Shown piece by piece: positions 1 through 9,194 of a stretch of 47,891 nucleotides of DNA; the stretch's first letter is position 1; each line of letters opens with the position of its first letter. Position numbers and translations under genes: made by a program. Location: contig JAFOEU010000108.1 in NCBI GenBank assembly GCA_017387685.1, forward strand, positions 1-47,891, read 5' to 3'. Under the pieces are notes generated by a model that had not been told where the DNA came from, did no database searches, and saw nothing but the letters and a program-made list of their open reading frames with translations. The DNA comes from Clostridia bacterium. Its GTDB lineage: Bacteria; Bacillota; Clostridia; Oscillospirales; CAG-272.

Positions 1-80
1 GCCGGCCCAACCCCGCACTTTCTTTTCACCTAATGCTTATATATAATTTCTACTACTCTCTTAGCTCGTTAGTTTGAAAA

Positions 81-109
81 AATAATGGAGGCGAACTATG
101 AAACGAATT
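81..109 (+). repeat. duplicated gene leader, copy 1
   Basis: The ribosome binding site and first codons of the first lipoprotein (AATAATGGAGG followed by the MKRI start) recur with one base changed at 645-673 in front of the second lipoprotein. The shared stretch crosses from non-coding into coding sequence, as expected if the genes arose by local duplication. Confidence 0.6.
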
Positions 110-499
110 TTAATATCAATCCTCATCCTTTCCCTCTGCATTCTCACTCTTTCGGTATGCACACCGAAAAAGCTCAAAGATTTAAATGAAAACGAAATAA
201 AAAGCGTCTCCGTAACGACACTCCCGGAGTTCTACGGCTATGAATATTCCTTTACGGGTGATGATGCACGCGCGGTCGTTGATTATCTTTCGGACTTGAA
301 TTTAATTCCGCGTTTGTTCGGACTCGGCGAAGGCGGTCTGACTTGGGTTATTTCTATTGAATACGAAAACGGAACCGATACCACCGTGTATCTTTTCGAT
401 GACGAGATCAGGATAGATGGCGGTGCGTGGTATCTGATGAAGACTGAAGACGCGCAGTTCTTTGAGCAGTTGCTTGAGAATCTGAATCAAAAGCAATAA
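98..499 (+). CDS. small predicted lipoprotein, function unknown
   Basis: A 133-residue secreted lipoprotein of no family I recognise. Residues 1-20 form a basic/hydrophobic signal peptide that ends in the lipobox LSVC, so Cys21 would be lipidated and the protein anchored outside the membrane. The mature part is acidic and has no visible catalytic motif. The start is set by GGAGG at 87-91, six bases before the ATG. It is the first of six look-alike lipoproteins in this cluster, and its signal peptide closely resembles the others (MKRI..., Cys at position 21). A sensory or cell-surface role is possible but not shown. Confidence 0.75.
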   Translation: MKRILISILILSLCILTLSVCTPKKLKDLNENEIKSVSVTTLPEFYGYEYSFTGDDARAVVDYLSDLNLIPRLFGLGEGGLTWVISIEYENGTDTTVYLFDDEIRIDGGAWYLMKTEDAQFFEQLLENLNQKQ

Positions 500-621
500 C
501 AGAGTATGCAGAAGACAGTATTAGCAAACGCTTTGCGAAGCTTGGTGAATTTCCTCGCACTTGGCTCAAAGATTTCAGAATTATAATTGAATCACGGGAA
601 TGGGATCATATTTTACAGTAG
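478..621 (+). pseudogene. possible coding remnant without a start
   Basis: Between the first two lipoproteins one frame stays open from 478 to a TAG at 619-621. It reads like a natural protein tail (for example ISKRFAKLGEFPRTW, then ending WDHILQ). It has no start codon or ribosome binding site, follows a TGA at 475-477, and overlaps the end of the first lipoprotein in another frame. I read it as the tail of a deleted gene, but chance openness over 47 codons cannot be excluded. No family is recognised. Confidence 0.3.
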
Positions 622-644
622 ATTTATATTGGCACGCTTATCTC

Positions 645-673
645 AATAATGGAGGCAAACTATGAAACGAATT
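645..673 (+). repeat. duplicated gene leader, copy 2
   Basis: Near-identical to 81-109 (one mismatch). It carries GGAGG at 651-655 and the first codons of the second lipoprotein. Confidence 0.6.
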
Positions 674-1561
674 ATATCAATATGTCTTTCTCTGCTGTTG
701 CTCGCTTCGGTTTTGACCGCCTGCAAGCCGACGGGGGAATCCCCTTGGGCGTTCGAATACAAGCTCGAAAAGGGTGAGTTCTTGCAGGGGGATACGATCC
801 GCATCACGGTCACTGTCACCAACAACGGCAAGGGCTACCGCTACACGGGCGCGCCCACCGATCTTTTCGGTCCGGCGAAGCTTTATTCGAAATATGACGT
901 CAATTATACCTTGAAAACACTCCCGCACGTCAACACGGATGACTCGACCGAGCGCGTTTTCGCGAACGGACAGACGGCGCAGTATACCTATGAGTTTTAC
1001 ACCGACGAATTCTCGCGCGAAGGCTTTTATAACCTTTCGGTTCCGTTCGCCGACGAAACCGCGACCTTTGAGATGCTGCTTTATCTCGGTGCTCCGCCGA
1101 CCGAGGATGAGCTTGCGGTGATCGAGCTTGCCGATGCCGAAATACTGAATAAATTTCCGATCGAATCTCTTACTAATTACAAAGTCAGAATTAACAAAAA
1201 CAAAAATGGCGGATACAGCGTCGAATACACGCTGATGATCGGCAAATACAGGACATACGAATCCTACACGGTACGGGTCAATGAGGACAGAACCGTAGAA
1301 TCAATAACCGGTGAATACGGTGAGTACGCCGCTTATCTCCCCTACGCGACCGAGGAAAAGATCCGCGCGGCGGAAGAAAAACTTGCAAAGCAGATAGAAA
1401 AGTATGAAGAAAGAAGCGGCTTCTATCTCACCATCGACAGCGAGGGCTATCTCTGTCTGCACACCGAGATCATCGTCAAGTACAAAAATGTTTTAGGCGG
1501 AGGTTGCGGCATCGACCACGATCACAAATTTTTCACGGAGCGCATCTGCTCCTTGCAATAA
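662..1561 (+). CDS. predicted lipoprotein with Ig-like region, function unknown
   Basis: A 299-residue lipoprotein. The signal peptide (1-20) ends in LTAC with Cys21 as the lipidation site. Residues about 28-145 alternate short hydrophobic and polar stretches (ITVTVTNNGKG and following), which suggests an immunoglobulin-like beta sandwich like those in extracellular Clostridia proteins. The remainder is mixed alpha/beta with lysine- and glutamate-rich helices near 225-250. Five cysteines besides the lipobox are not evident; only a CGI near the C terminus stands out. It follows a copy of the leader found in front of the first lipoprotein and is 18 bases from the next gene, so the two are probably cotranscribed. 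Confidence 0.75.
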   Translation: MKRIISICLSLLLLASVLTACKPTGESPWAFEYKLEKGEFLQGDTIRITVTVTNNGKGYRYTGAPTDLFGPAKLYSKYDVNYTLKTLPHVNTDDSTERVFANGQTAQYTYEFYTDEFSREGFYNLSVPFADETATFEMLLYLGAPPTEDELAVIELADAEILNKFPIESLTNYKVRINKNKNGGYSVEYTLMIGKYRTYESYTVRVNEDRTVESITGEYGEYAAYLPYATEEKIRAAEEKLAKQIEKYEERSGFYLTIDSEGYLCLHTEIIVKYKNVLGGGCGIDHDHKFFTERICSLQ

Positions 1562-1579
1562 AAAGGAAGTGTACGATTT

Positions 1580-2311
1580 ATGAAACGGATATTCGTTGTA
1601 ATTCTGGCAGTCGCCGTCTGTCTGCCCGCTCTTTCGGGTTGTGTCCAAGAACCCGATTTCTACGATGTCGCGGTCATGCCGAACGGCGGCGAAGCCTCGC
1701 CGGGGCTGTATCAGACAACATTTGACTTCAACAGCTACAAGGAAATGATAAAGGCTTTCCGCGAGTACGATCTCTCAAAAAGCTCGTATACTATTCAGGA
1801 TATGAAAGCCTTGCTCGGCGAGCCGTACGCACGTTTTGTCGACAAGGTCAAAGCCGACAAGGCTTTCCCTCAGCCGATGTCGGACGGCAAGCCTCTCCCC
1901 TATCAGAACAAGGAAGGCTTCTCAAACATCACCTTTTTCGTCAGCGAGCTCTATGATATGCCGTGGATATGGTATCATTGCCTTGTTGACTGCGAACGGG
2001 TAAACGTTCAACTCGCCTATCCCGAATGCCTCGGAATTGACGTTGACTACTCGAAAAACGCCGCCGAAATCCTCGAATCTATCGTACCGAACGCGGTCAA
2101 TCTCGGCAATTGGAAGGAAAGACCGAACTACAAAAACGTGTATATGAAGGACGTCCGAATCGCCGAGGGCGAGGTCAGTATGCTGATCTACGAGCTCAAT
2201 GACTCGGAAAAAAGAATGTTTACCTTCTTTCGGGACGGCGTTATCATTACGCTGACCGATTTCGGCGGAGTTGTGAACGAGGATTTTTGGGCGAAGTTTT
2301 CTTTGGAATAA
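1580..2311 (+). CDS. predicted lipoprotein, function unknown
   Basis: A 243-residue lipoprotein with signal peptide 1-20, lipobox LSGC and Cys21. The mature protein looks globular and mixed alpha/beta, with several Trp/Tyr residues around 125-140 (MPWIWYH). I do not recognise a family. It lies 18 bases after the preceding lipoprotein and 16 bases before the small membrane protein, in the same direction, so it sits in the middle of an apparent operon. The AAGGAAG at 1563-1569 serves as ribosome binding site. Confidence 0.75.
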   Translation: MKRIFVVILAVAVCLPALSGCVQEPDFYDVAVMPNGGEASPGLYQTTFDFNSYKEMIKAFREYDLSKSSYTIQDMKALLGEPYARFVDKVKADKAFPQPMSDGKPLPYQNKEGFSNITFFVSELYDMPWIWYHCLVDCERVNVQLAYPECLGIDVDYSKNAAEILESIVPNAVNLGNWKERPNYKNVYMKDVRIAEGEVSMLIYELNDSEKRMFTFFRDGVIITLTDFGGVVNEDFWAKFSLE

Positions 2312-2327
2312 CCGAAAGGAGCATATT

Positions 2328-2696
2328 ATGGATACTCAACAGATGGAAAGAAAAATAAAGCGCGATTCGCTGATCGTGATACCGACCTTTATTTTCATCT
2401 GCCTTTGGCTTTTTGCATTGATCAATCCGAACGTCGACTTGGCACAGGGTGCTGATTACGGAACCTCGATGGCGGTCAATCTGTTGATACCGCTCTTCCT
2501 TATCTCCGCCGCGCAGATCGCCTACGCCGCGGTGCTGATCGTCGATTGCGTGCGTTTGCAGGGCAAAAGCCGAGGCGAAAAGGCTGTTATTTGTGTTGGA
2601 GTGTGGTTTGCCGTGAATTGGCTGTTTTTTGCCGTTTATATTTATCGGCTCGTCCGTTTTATCATTTGGAAAAAGAAAACTACTTGTGAGGTTTGA
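2328..2696 (+). CDS. small three-helix membrane protein, function unknown
   Basis: A 122-residue protein with three predicted membrane segments at about residues 15-34, 46-72 and 85-111, separated by short charged loops; it has no signal-peptidase II site. CGAAAGGAG just before the ATG fixes the start. It is the only non-lipoprotein in the cluster and lies directly between two lipoprotein genes, with only two bases between its TGA and the next ATG. A membrane partner of the neighbouring lipoproteins is conceivable, but there is no motif to support it. Confidence 0.7.
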   Translation: MDTQQMERKIKRDSLIVIPTFIFICLWLFALINPNVDLAQGADYGTSMAVNLLIPLFLISAAQIAYAAVLIVDCVRLQGKSRGEKAVICVGVWFAVNWLFFAVYIYRLVRFIIWKKKTTCEV

Positions 2697-2698
2697 AT

Positions 2699-3220
2699 AT
2701 GAAACGAATATTGATTTTAATACTTACTGCAATAGTCTGTGTATCAGCTTTTACGGGATGCGGCAACGATCTCCCCGAAGAACCCGTTGATCTTGAGGTT
2801 ACGTTCAGCGAAAATCTGACAAACTTCCCGAAGGAGCCTCCCACCCTCTTCGTCCGTGACGGTGATACGCGCGTCAAAGCTTGGCGCGGGACTTGCTCGT
2901 GGATGGTTGAGGGCGAAGACGGCTTGGGGCACGGAGTCGAGTCCGACAGTCCTCATCCTATCGACTTACGCGAAAGCATTCCCGCGATCGCGCTGAAAAA
3001 GAAGACCGCGCTGACACTCAGCTTTGAGGGACGTCCGACGAAGATCACCGTCAAGCGGTATGCCCCGAACACAACCGACTATGACGATTACGAGACGGTC
3101 AAGGTAAGCGAGGGTACTATCGAGGTTAAAGCGGGTGATTATCTCTACGAGGTCATCGCCACTTGGTCGGGAGAAAAGTACAGCGGAACGGTTTATTACG
3201 CTTTCAGAACGGAAAAATAA
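2699..3220 (+). CDS. predicted lipoprotein, function unknown
   Basis: A 173-residue lipoprotein with signal peptide 1-20, lipobox FTGC and Cys21. I place the start at the ATG at 2699, because it has the same MKRI opening as its neighbours and GTGAGG upstream; an in-frame TTG at 2693 is a weaker alternative. The mature part is short beta-rich sequence ending in a YSGTVYYAF stretch, which resembles the C-terminal beta hairpin of small Ig-like or inhibitor-like domains, but no family is assigned. Confidence 0.72.
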   Translation: MKRILILILTAIVCVSAFTGCGNDLPEEPVDLEVTFSENLTNFPKEPPTLFVRDGDTRVKAWRGTCSWMVEGEDGLGHGVESDSPHPIDLRESIPAIALKKKTALTLSFEGRPTKITVKRYAPNTTDYDDYETVKVSEGTIEVKAGDYLYEVIATWSGEKYSGTVYYAFRTEK

Positions 3221-3222
3221 AA

Positions 3223-3738
3223 ATGAAAAGAATTATATTTGCTCTGCTTATATTTGCCCTCTGCATGACAGTATTTTCATCCTGCGGGAGACGTTTGTCT
3301 GCCCCCGAGCACGATCTCGAATTCTGGATCGCCGAAAACGTGGATGATTTCGATTTTTCGAATCATCAGCCAAAATACGGTATTATGGGCGGTTGGGAAT
3401 ACTATGGCATCGGCTACGCTCCCACGCTCGGCGAGGACGGTCAGCAGATCGATCCCGAGCATTGCGTGATCTACACCGTGACCAACTATCCCGATTATTC
3501 AAGCAACTCGCGCCACGTCACGCGCATCGAGATAACCGACCCCGCCGTCCGTGTCTACGGACTTTCAATCTCTTCCACCGCCGAGGAAATCAAAAGAATT
3601 ATGACCGCCGAAGGCTTTACCGTTACCGAATCCGGCACCGCCGTCAGAGCAGAGCGGGACAAATTCAGATTTACGTTCTCGAAGGACAAAATTACGATCA
3701 GCGCAGAGGTTACCAATAATTTGGGTATTGTATATTGA
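3223..3738 (+). CDS. predicted lipoprotein, function unknown
   Basis: A 171-residue lipoprotein. The start at 3223 gives the MKRI signal peptide with lipobox FSSC and Cys21; a TTG 60 bases upstream would add residues inside the preceding gene and is rejected. It begins two bases after the preceding stop, with only a weak purine-rich ribosome binding site, so translation is probably coupled. The region about 105-165 reads as a short alpha/beta unit in which VYGLSISSTAEEIKRIM looks like a helix after a strand, but I cannot name it. Its stop codon overlaps the -35 box of the next gene's promoter. Confidence 0.72.
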   Translation: MKRIIFALLIFALCMTVFSSCGRRLSAPEHDLEFWIAENVDDFDFSNHQPKYGIMGGWEYYGIGYAPTLGEDGQQIDPEHCVIYTVTNYPDYSSNSRHVTRIEITDPAVRVYGLSISSTAEEIKRIMTAEGFTVTESGTAVRAERDKFRFTFSKDKITISAEVTNNLGIVY

Positions 3739-3763
3739 CATCCACTGCGCTATATGGTATAAT
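3735..3763 (+). promoter_or_regulatory. sigma-A promoter for the sixth lipoprotein
   Basis: TTGACA at 3735-3740 and TATAAT at 3758-3763 are separated by exactly 17 bases, a full consensus match. It lies inside the apparent lipoprotein operon and overlaps the preceding stop codon, so the last gene can be expressed on its own. Confidence 0.85.
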
Positions 3764-3792
3764 TAAATTACCAATACAAAAGGAGAACTGCT

Positions 3793-4278
3793 ATGAAAAG
3801 AACCTTGATCGCATTAATTCTCGTGCTGACTTTCATTCTACCAAGCTGCGGTGGAAATCCGGAATATTACGATACTTGTATGGATGCTTTTTATGCGGTA
3901 CACGGCGATACCTTTCATAGGGACTCGAATATATACAAGATGGAAGAGCTTTGTTCGATCAGATTCTCGGATGAGCTGACGCTCTTCGCCGTTTATACAC
4001 CGAATATTTTACAATACAGCTTCGTTTCCTGCGAAATGAAGGAAAAGGACGGACGATACCGTGTGATCGATTCGTTTGTTTCCGATAAACCTCTTGACGG
4101 TATAACTATAGAAGGTTGGTATAAAACATCCCTCGGTAACGGAACGGATCTTATTTATAAATGGATGGCTACATCCGCGCTCCCCGAGGAACGCGACGGG
4201 AGCTATCAGTACCGCGATTTTTCGTTTGAAGATATCAACGGCAACACCGTCGGCATTACGCTTGTTATGATGAAATAG
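3793..4278 (+). CDS. predicted lipoprotein, function unknown
   Basis: A 161-residue lipoprotein whose signal peptide ends in the lipobox LPSC, so Cys19 would be lipidated. AAAAGGAGA sits seven to eight bases before the ATG. The mature region has no recognisable motif and alternates aromatic strands with acidic loops. It has its own consensus promoter at 3735-3763 and a terminator at 4300-4331, so it is an independent transcription unit at the end of the lipoprotein cluster. Confidence 0.75.
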   Translation: MKRTLIALILVLTFILPSCGGNPEYYDTCMDAFYAVHGDTFHRDSNIYKMEELCSIRFSDELTLFAVYTPNILQYSFVSCEMKEKDGRYRVIDSFVSDKPLDGITIEGWYKTSLGNGTDLIYKWMATSALPEERDGSYQYRDFSFEDINGNTVGITLVMMK

Positions 4279-4299
4279 AATTAAGCTATTAAATAAATA

Positions 4300-4331
4300 A
4301 TCCCTCGACCTTGATCGGGGGATTTTCTTTA
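4300..4331 (+). terminator. intrinsic terminator after the lipoprotein cluster
   Basis: ATCCCTCGA and TCGGGGGAT (one G:T pair) form a nine-base stem around CCTTGA, followed by TTTTCTTT. Confidence 0.75.
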
Positions 4332-4354
4332 TGTAGTGAATTATACCATTCATT

Positions 4355-4465
4355 TTGCCGAAGGCAATTTAACATTTTCGTGAAACGAGCGGCTCTGTCG
4401 GTTTTCCGTAGGAAAACGGCGGTGTTTAGCCGCCGAGACAGAGTCGACATTTGCCGAAGGCAAAT
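4355..4465. repeat. branched intergenic hairpin element
   Basis: A 7-base outer stem (CTCTGTC 4393-4399 with GACAGAG 4437-4443) encloses two perfect hairpins, GTTTTCC/GGAAAAC (4401-4417) and GGCGG/CCGCC (4418-4434). This three-way junction is flanked by two copies of the small palindrome TTGCCGAAGGCAA (4355-4367 and 4451-4463). It lies between convergent terminators and codes for nothing I can see. It looks like a REP-type non-coding palindromic element. Confidence 0.55.
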
Positions 4466-4475
4466 ACGCCGACAG

Positions 4476-4514
4476 CACAAACAAAACCTCGGGGCTGTCC
4501 AAGGACAGCCCCGA
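4476..4514 (-). terminator. intrinsic terminator of hpf
   Basis: TCGGGGCTGTCC and its complement (4489-4514) form a 12-base stem with a two-base loop; on the minus strand it is followed by GGTTTTGTTTGT. Confidence 0.85.
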
Positions 4515-4522
4515 ATATCTAT

Positions 4523-5062
4523 TTATTCCTTGTGTTCGGGTACGATAAGACCGTAGTCTCCGTCGCGCCTTGCGTAAACAACGCAGGTCTCGCCCGACTT
4601 GTCGTCAACGAATACGAAAAACTCGTGTCCGATGAGGTTCATCTGAAGGATAGCCTCCTCGACGGACATAGGCTTGAGCGTGAATTCCTTGCGGCGCACC
4701 ACAAAATCGGTTGCCTCGGAAAGCTCGTCTGCCATCTCCGTTATGCCCTTGGCTACTGCCGCACCCTGCGCGCGGAGGCGCTTCTCGAGCTTTGTCTTGT
4801 TTTTGCGGATCTGGCGGTCGATGGTGTCAACTGCGCGGTCGATTGCGTTGCGGAAGGTCTCATCATCGGTTTCACAGCGGAACAGAGTGTTTGCCGCCGC
4901 GATCGTGATCTCAATATTCTCACGGTTACGCTTGCGGCTGAAGGTGACTGTCGCCTTTTCCTCGGTCGCGAAATACTTGTCAAGCTTGGCAAGCTTCTTT
5001 TCGGCGAGCTCCTGCAGATCGGCGGGAACGCTCATGTGTCTGCCTACAACGGTGATTTTCAT
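4523..5062 (-). CDS. hpf: long-form ribosome hibernation promoting factor
   Basis: A 179-residue cytoplasmic protein of the long HPF/YfiA family, which dimerises 70S ribosomes into inactive 100S particles in stationary phase. The N-terminal domain (about 1-100) has the family opening MKITVVGRHM and the basic RKRNRENIEITI strand that lies in the decoding region of 30S. The C-terminal dimerisation domain (about 125-179) has the typical RRKEFTLKPMSVEEAILQM and GHEFFVFV stretches. The length fits the long form of Gram-positive bacteria. The start at 5062 is chosen because AAGGAGG lies just upstream. It is monocistronic, divergent from ligA, with its own terminator. Confidence 0.95.
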   Translation of the reverse strand: MKITVVGRHMSVPADLQELAEKKLAKLDKYFATEEKATVTFSRKRNRENIEITIAAANTLFRCETDDETFRNAIDRAVDTIDRQIRKNKTKLEKRLRAQGAAVAKGITEMADELSEATDFVVRRKEFTLKPMSVEEAILQMNLIGHEFFVFVDDKSGETCVVYARRDGDYGLIVPEHKE

Positions 5063-5123
5063 GTTTTCTTCCTCCTTGATTGGAACTGTGCACCTCGGAG
5101 TCGTACCTCCTCGGTACACCTAT

Positions 5124-5129
5124 ATTATA
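5124..5129 (-). promoter_or_regulatory. extended -10 promoter of hpf
   Basis: On the minus strand TGC precedes TATAAT (5124-5129), an extended -10 box; the -35 region (TTTATT) is poor. The leader of about 55 bases contains the palindrome GTACCGAGGAGGTAC. Confidence 0.55.
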
Positions 5130-5230
5130 GCATACTTTTTGTGCAAAATAAATAGGTTTCCCAAAAAAAGTTTATAAATTTTGTATATTTGTGCAAAATA
5201 ACGAAATGGAACACCGATGACGATTTTCGA

Positions 5231-7313
<2,083 letters not shown>

Positions 7314-7335
7314 GGAAAATTATATGTAAATATTA

Positions 7336-7379
7336 ATTACGCTCACGACGGAAATTTCCGACCGTGAGCGTAATTTTTT
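7336..7379 (+). terminator. intrinsic terminator of ligA
   Basis: ATTACGCTCACG pairs perfectly with CGTGAGCGTAAT around a 15-base loop (itself a small palindrome), followed by TTTTTTG. Confidence 0.88.
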
Positions 7380-7415
7380 GTATAAATGCAATCCTATTAG
7401 ACGAAAATCAAAATA

Positions 7416-7501
7416 AGTTTGATTATAATTCGACAACAATATTAACAATTAGACAATAATCTAAACAACACACATGAAATAATCAAACTGAATTTGTCGA
7501 A
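7416..7501. other. AT-rich intergenic region with interleaved inverted repeats
   Basis: The gap 7381-7569 has no gene. AGTTTGATTAT (7416-7426) is complementary to 7479-7489, and TTCGACAA (7429-7436) is complementary to 7494-7501. The pairs interleave, so both together would make an H-type pseudoknot rather than a nested hairpin. The AT richness means chance is a real possibility. Confidence 0.3.
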
Positions 7502-7569
7502 AAAACTCTCAAAAAGTCGCAAAAAAACATTTCGCGGATAATTTCCTATGCGGTATATGCGAAAAATAC

Positions 7570-7598
7570 TTGACCTATTTATCTTAATATGATATAAT
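7570..7598 (+). promoter_or_regulatory. sigma-A promoter facing into the amidase gene
   Basis: TTGACC at 7570-7575 and TATAAT at 7593-7598 are 17 bases apart on the plus strand. The promoter points into the 3' end of the minus-strand amidase gene, so it would make antisense RNA or a long leader for rsmI. Confidence 0.6.
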
Positions 7599-7610
7599 AT
7601 TATACAAAGT

Positions 7611-8174
7611 TTACACACCCGTGAAGTCGAGGATACCGTCGTAAATCCCGCGTGCAAAAAGCTCGGGGCGATCGCGCATAAGAGCCGCCTCTTCGGGATT
7701 TGAAATGAAAGCAAGCTCTACGAGAACGGCGGGCATTGCTGTTTTGCGGAGGACGTAAAGACCGCTTCGTACGCTGACGCCTCGGTTTTGGATTCCCGTG
7801 GTTTCATTAAGTCCGCGCAGAATATCTGCCGCGAGCGAGGCGGCGGACGATGGACGGTTGAAAACGAATGCCTCGCTGCCGCCCGCGTCGGGCGAGGTCG
7901 ATGCATTCGTATGAAGGCTGATGAAGTAGTCTGCGCCCCAAGAGTTTGCCTCGTTTACTCTTGCCGCAAGGCTTGAATTTTTGCTTGTTCCGAGCTGTGT
8001 TTCGGGCGTCGGGCGCGAAAGCCTGACCTCAAAATTAGGGTTTGCGCGGAGCAATTCCGCGAGCTCGATGCCGATGGCGTAAACGAGATTCTGCTCGCGC
8101 AGACCGTTGCCCTCCGCACCCGCGTTTGGGTTGACGGGGTTGTGCCCCTGATCTATGTAAATCTTGATAGCCAT
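7611..8174 (-). CDS. N-acetylmuramoyl-L-alanine amidase (Amidase_3)
   Basis: A 187-residue zinc amidase of the Amidase_3 family, which cuts the amide bond between muramic acid and the stem peptide of peptidoglycan. The zinc ligands are visible as His11 (DQGHNP), Glu27 (GLREQ) and His88 (SLHTN), and the catalytic Glu is Glu153 (VLVELAFISN). The domain is complete but there is no signal peptide and no wall-binding domain, so it is either released by lysis, exported in another way, or acts during sporulation like CwlD. The start at 8174 has GAGGT seven bases upstream, which rules out the GTG at 8186. It is divergent from rsmI. Confidence 0.9.
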   Translation of the reverse strand: MAIKIYIDQGHNPVNPNAGAEGNGLREQNLVYAIGIELAELLRANPNFEVRLSRPTPETQLGTSKNSSLAARVNEANSWGADYFISLHTNASTSPDAGGSEAFVFNRPSSAASLAADILRGLNETTGIQNRGVSVRSGLYVLRKTAMPAVLVELAFISNPEEAALMRDRPELFARGIYDGILDFTGV

Positions 8175-8245
8175 AAAGTACCTCACAAAAATCTGTTTGC
8201 TACAGTATATTCTGCGTTGGGATTTTTGTGACGAAAGGAAATAAA

Positions 8246-9109
8246 ATGTCTTTTACCGAAGAAAAAAACAAGGTTGAAAAATCCGTCCTCTACCTCGTTG
8301 CCACGCCTATCGGCAACCTTGCCGATATCACAGAGCGTGCGCTAAAGGTGCTATCCGAGGTCGATTTCGTTGCCGCCGAGGATACGAGAAATTCGGGGCT
8401 TTTGCTTTCGCGTCTCGGGCTCAAAAAGCCGATGGTATCCTACCACGATCACAACCGTGCCGAGCGCGGTCCCGAGATTATTGAGAGATTGAAAAACGGC
8501 GAATCCTGCGCTCTGATCAGCGACGCGGGAATGCCAGCGATATCGGATCCCGGAGAGGACCTCGTCGCGCTTTGCGCATCGGAGGGCATCAAGGTATCGA
8601 TAATTCCCGGTGCCTGTGCCGCAGTTTCCGCGCTTGCTCTTTCGGGACTTTCTACGAGAAGATTTTCTTTTGAGGGCTTTCTTCCCGCCGCAGGTAAGGA
8701 ACGCAAAAAGCGTCTTACCGATATCGCGAGGGAGGAGCGAACACTTATCGTTTATGAAGCACCGCACCGCCTCAAAAAGACTCTCTCCGAGTTTGCCGAA
8801 TATTTCGGCGGTGAGAGACGGATCGCACTTTGCCGTGAGCTGACTAAGCTGAATGAAGAAATTTTACGCTTCACAATAGCGGGTGCGATTGAATATTATG
8901 AAAGCACCGAGCCGCGCGGAGAATACGTTCTCGTTATCGATGGAGCACCGGAGGCAACTGAAGAGGAGGAGAGCCTTGATATCGCCTCCCGCGCCGCTGC
9001 TCTTATGGCGGGAGGAATGTCGCAAAAGGACGCTATCAAAACGATTGTTAAGGAAACGGGACTTCCCAAAAATAAAGTTTATGCAGAAGTTCTTAAAAAT
9101 AATGAATAA
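8246..9109 (+). CDS. rsmI: 16S rRNA (cytidine-1402-2'-O)-methyltransferase
   Basis: A 287-residue RsmI, the tetrapyrrole-methylase-fold enzyme that adds the 2'-O-methyl group to C1402 in the decoding centre of 16S rRNA using S-adenosylmethionine. Family marks are LYLVATPIGNLADIT, the AAEDTRNSGLLL stretch, LISDAGMPAISDPG and the glycine-rich IPGACA. The C-terminal helical part (about 220-287) matches the usual RsmI tail. The ATG at 8246 has AAAGGA six bases upstream; a GTG at 8228 is less likely. No obvious promoter is next to it. Confidence 0.95.
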   Translation: MSFTEEKNKVEKSVLYLVATPIGNLADITERALKVLSEVDFVAAEDTRNSGLLLSRLGLKKPMVSYHDHNRAERGPEIIERLKNGESCALISDAGMPAISDPGEDLVALCASEGIKVSIIPGACAAVSALALSGLSTRRFSFEGFLPAAGKERKKRLTDIAREERTLIVYEAPHRLKKTLSEFAEYFGGERRIALCRELTKLNEEILRFTIAGAIEYYESTEPRGEYVLVIDGAPEATEEEESLDIASRAAALMAGGMSQKDAIKTIVKETGLPKNKVYAEVLKNNE

Positions 9110-9124
9110 ATATTCATTTTCCTC

Positions 9125-9153
9125 TTGATTTTTTCGCTCAAATGTGGTATCAT
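9125..9153 (+). promoter_or_regulatory. sigma-A promoter of asd
   Basis: TTGATT at 9125-9130 and TATCAT at 9148-9153, spacer 17, with TG in the extended -10 position. Confidence 0.7.
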
Positions 9154-9194
9154 TAATTATTATTTTTCGACATTAATTCACAAGGAGATATATT

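Noticed and set aside
1-80. Promoter at 42-47 (TATAAT) before the first lipoprotein
   Set aside because: The -10 box is present but nothing resembling a -35 box lies at the right distance, and the AT-rich stretch makes a chance match likely.
7442-7714. Small minus-strand gene overlapping the amidase end
   Set aside because: Its translation is mostly out-of-frame amidase code with no ribosome site.
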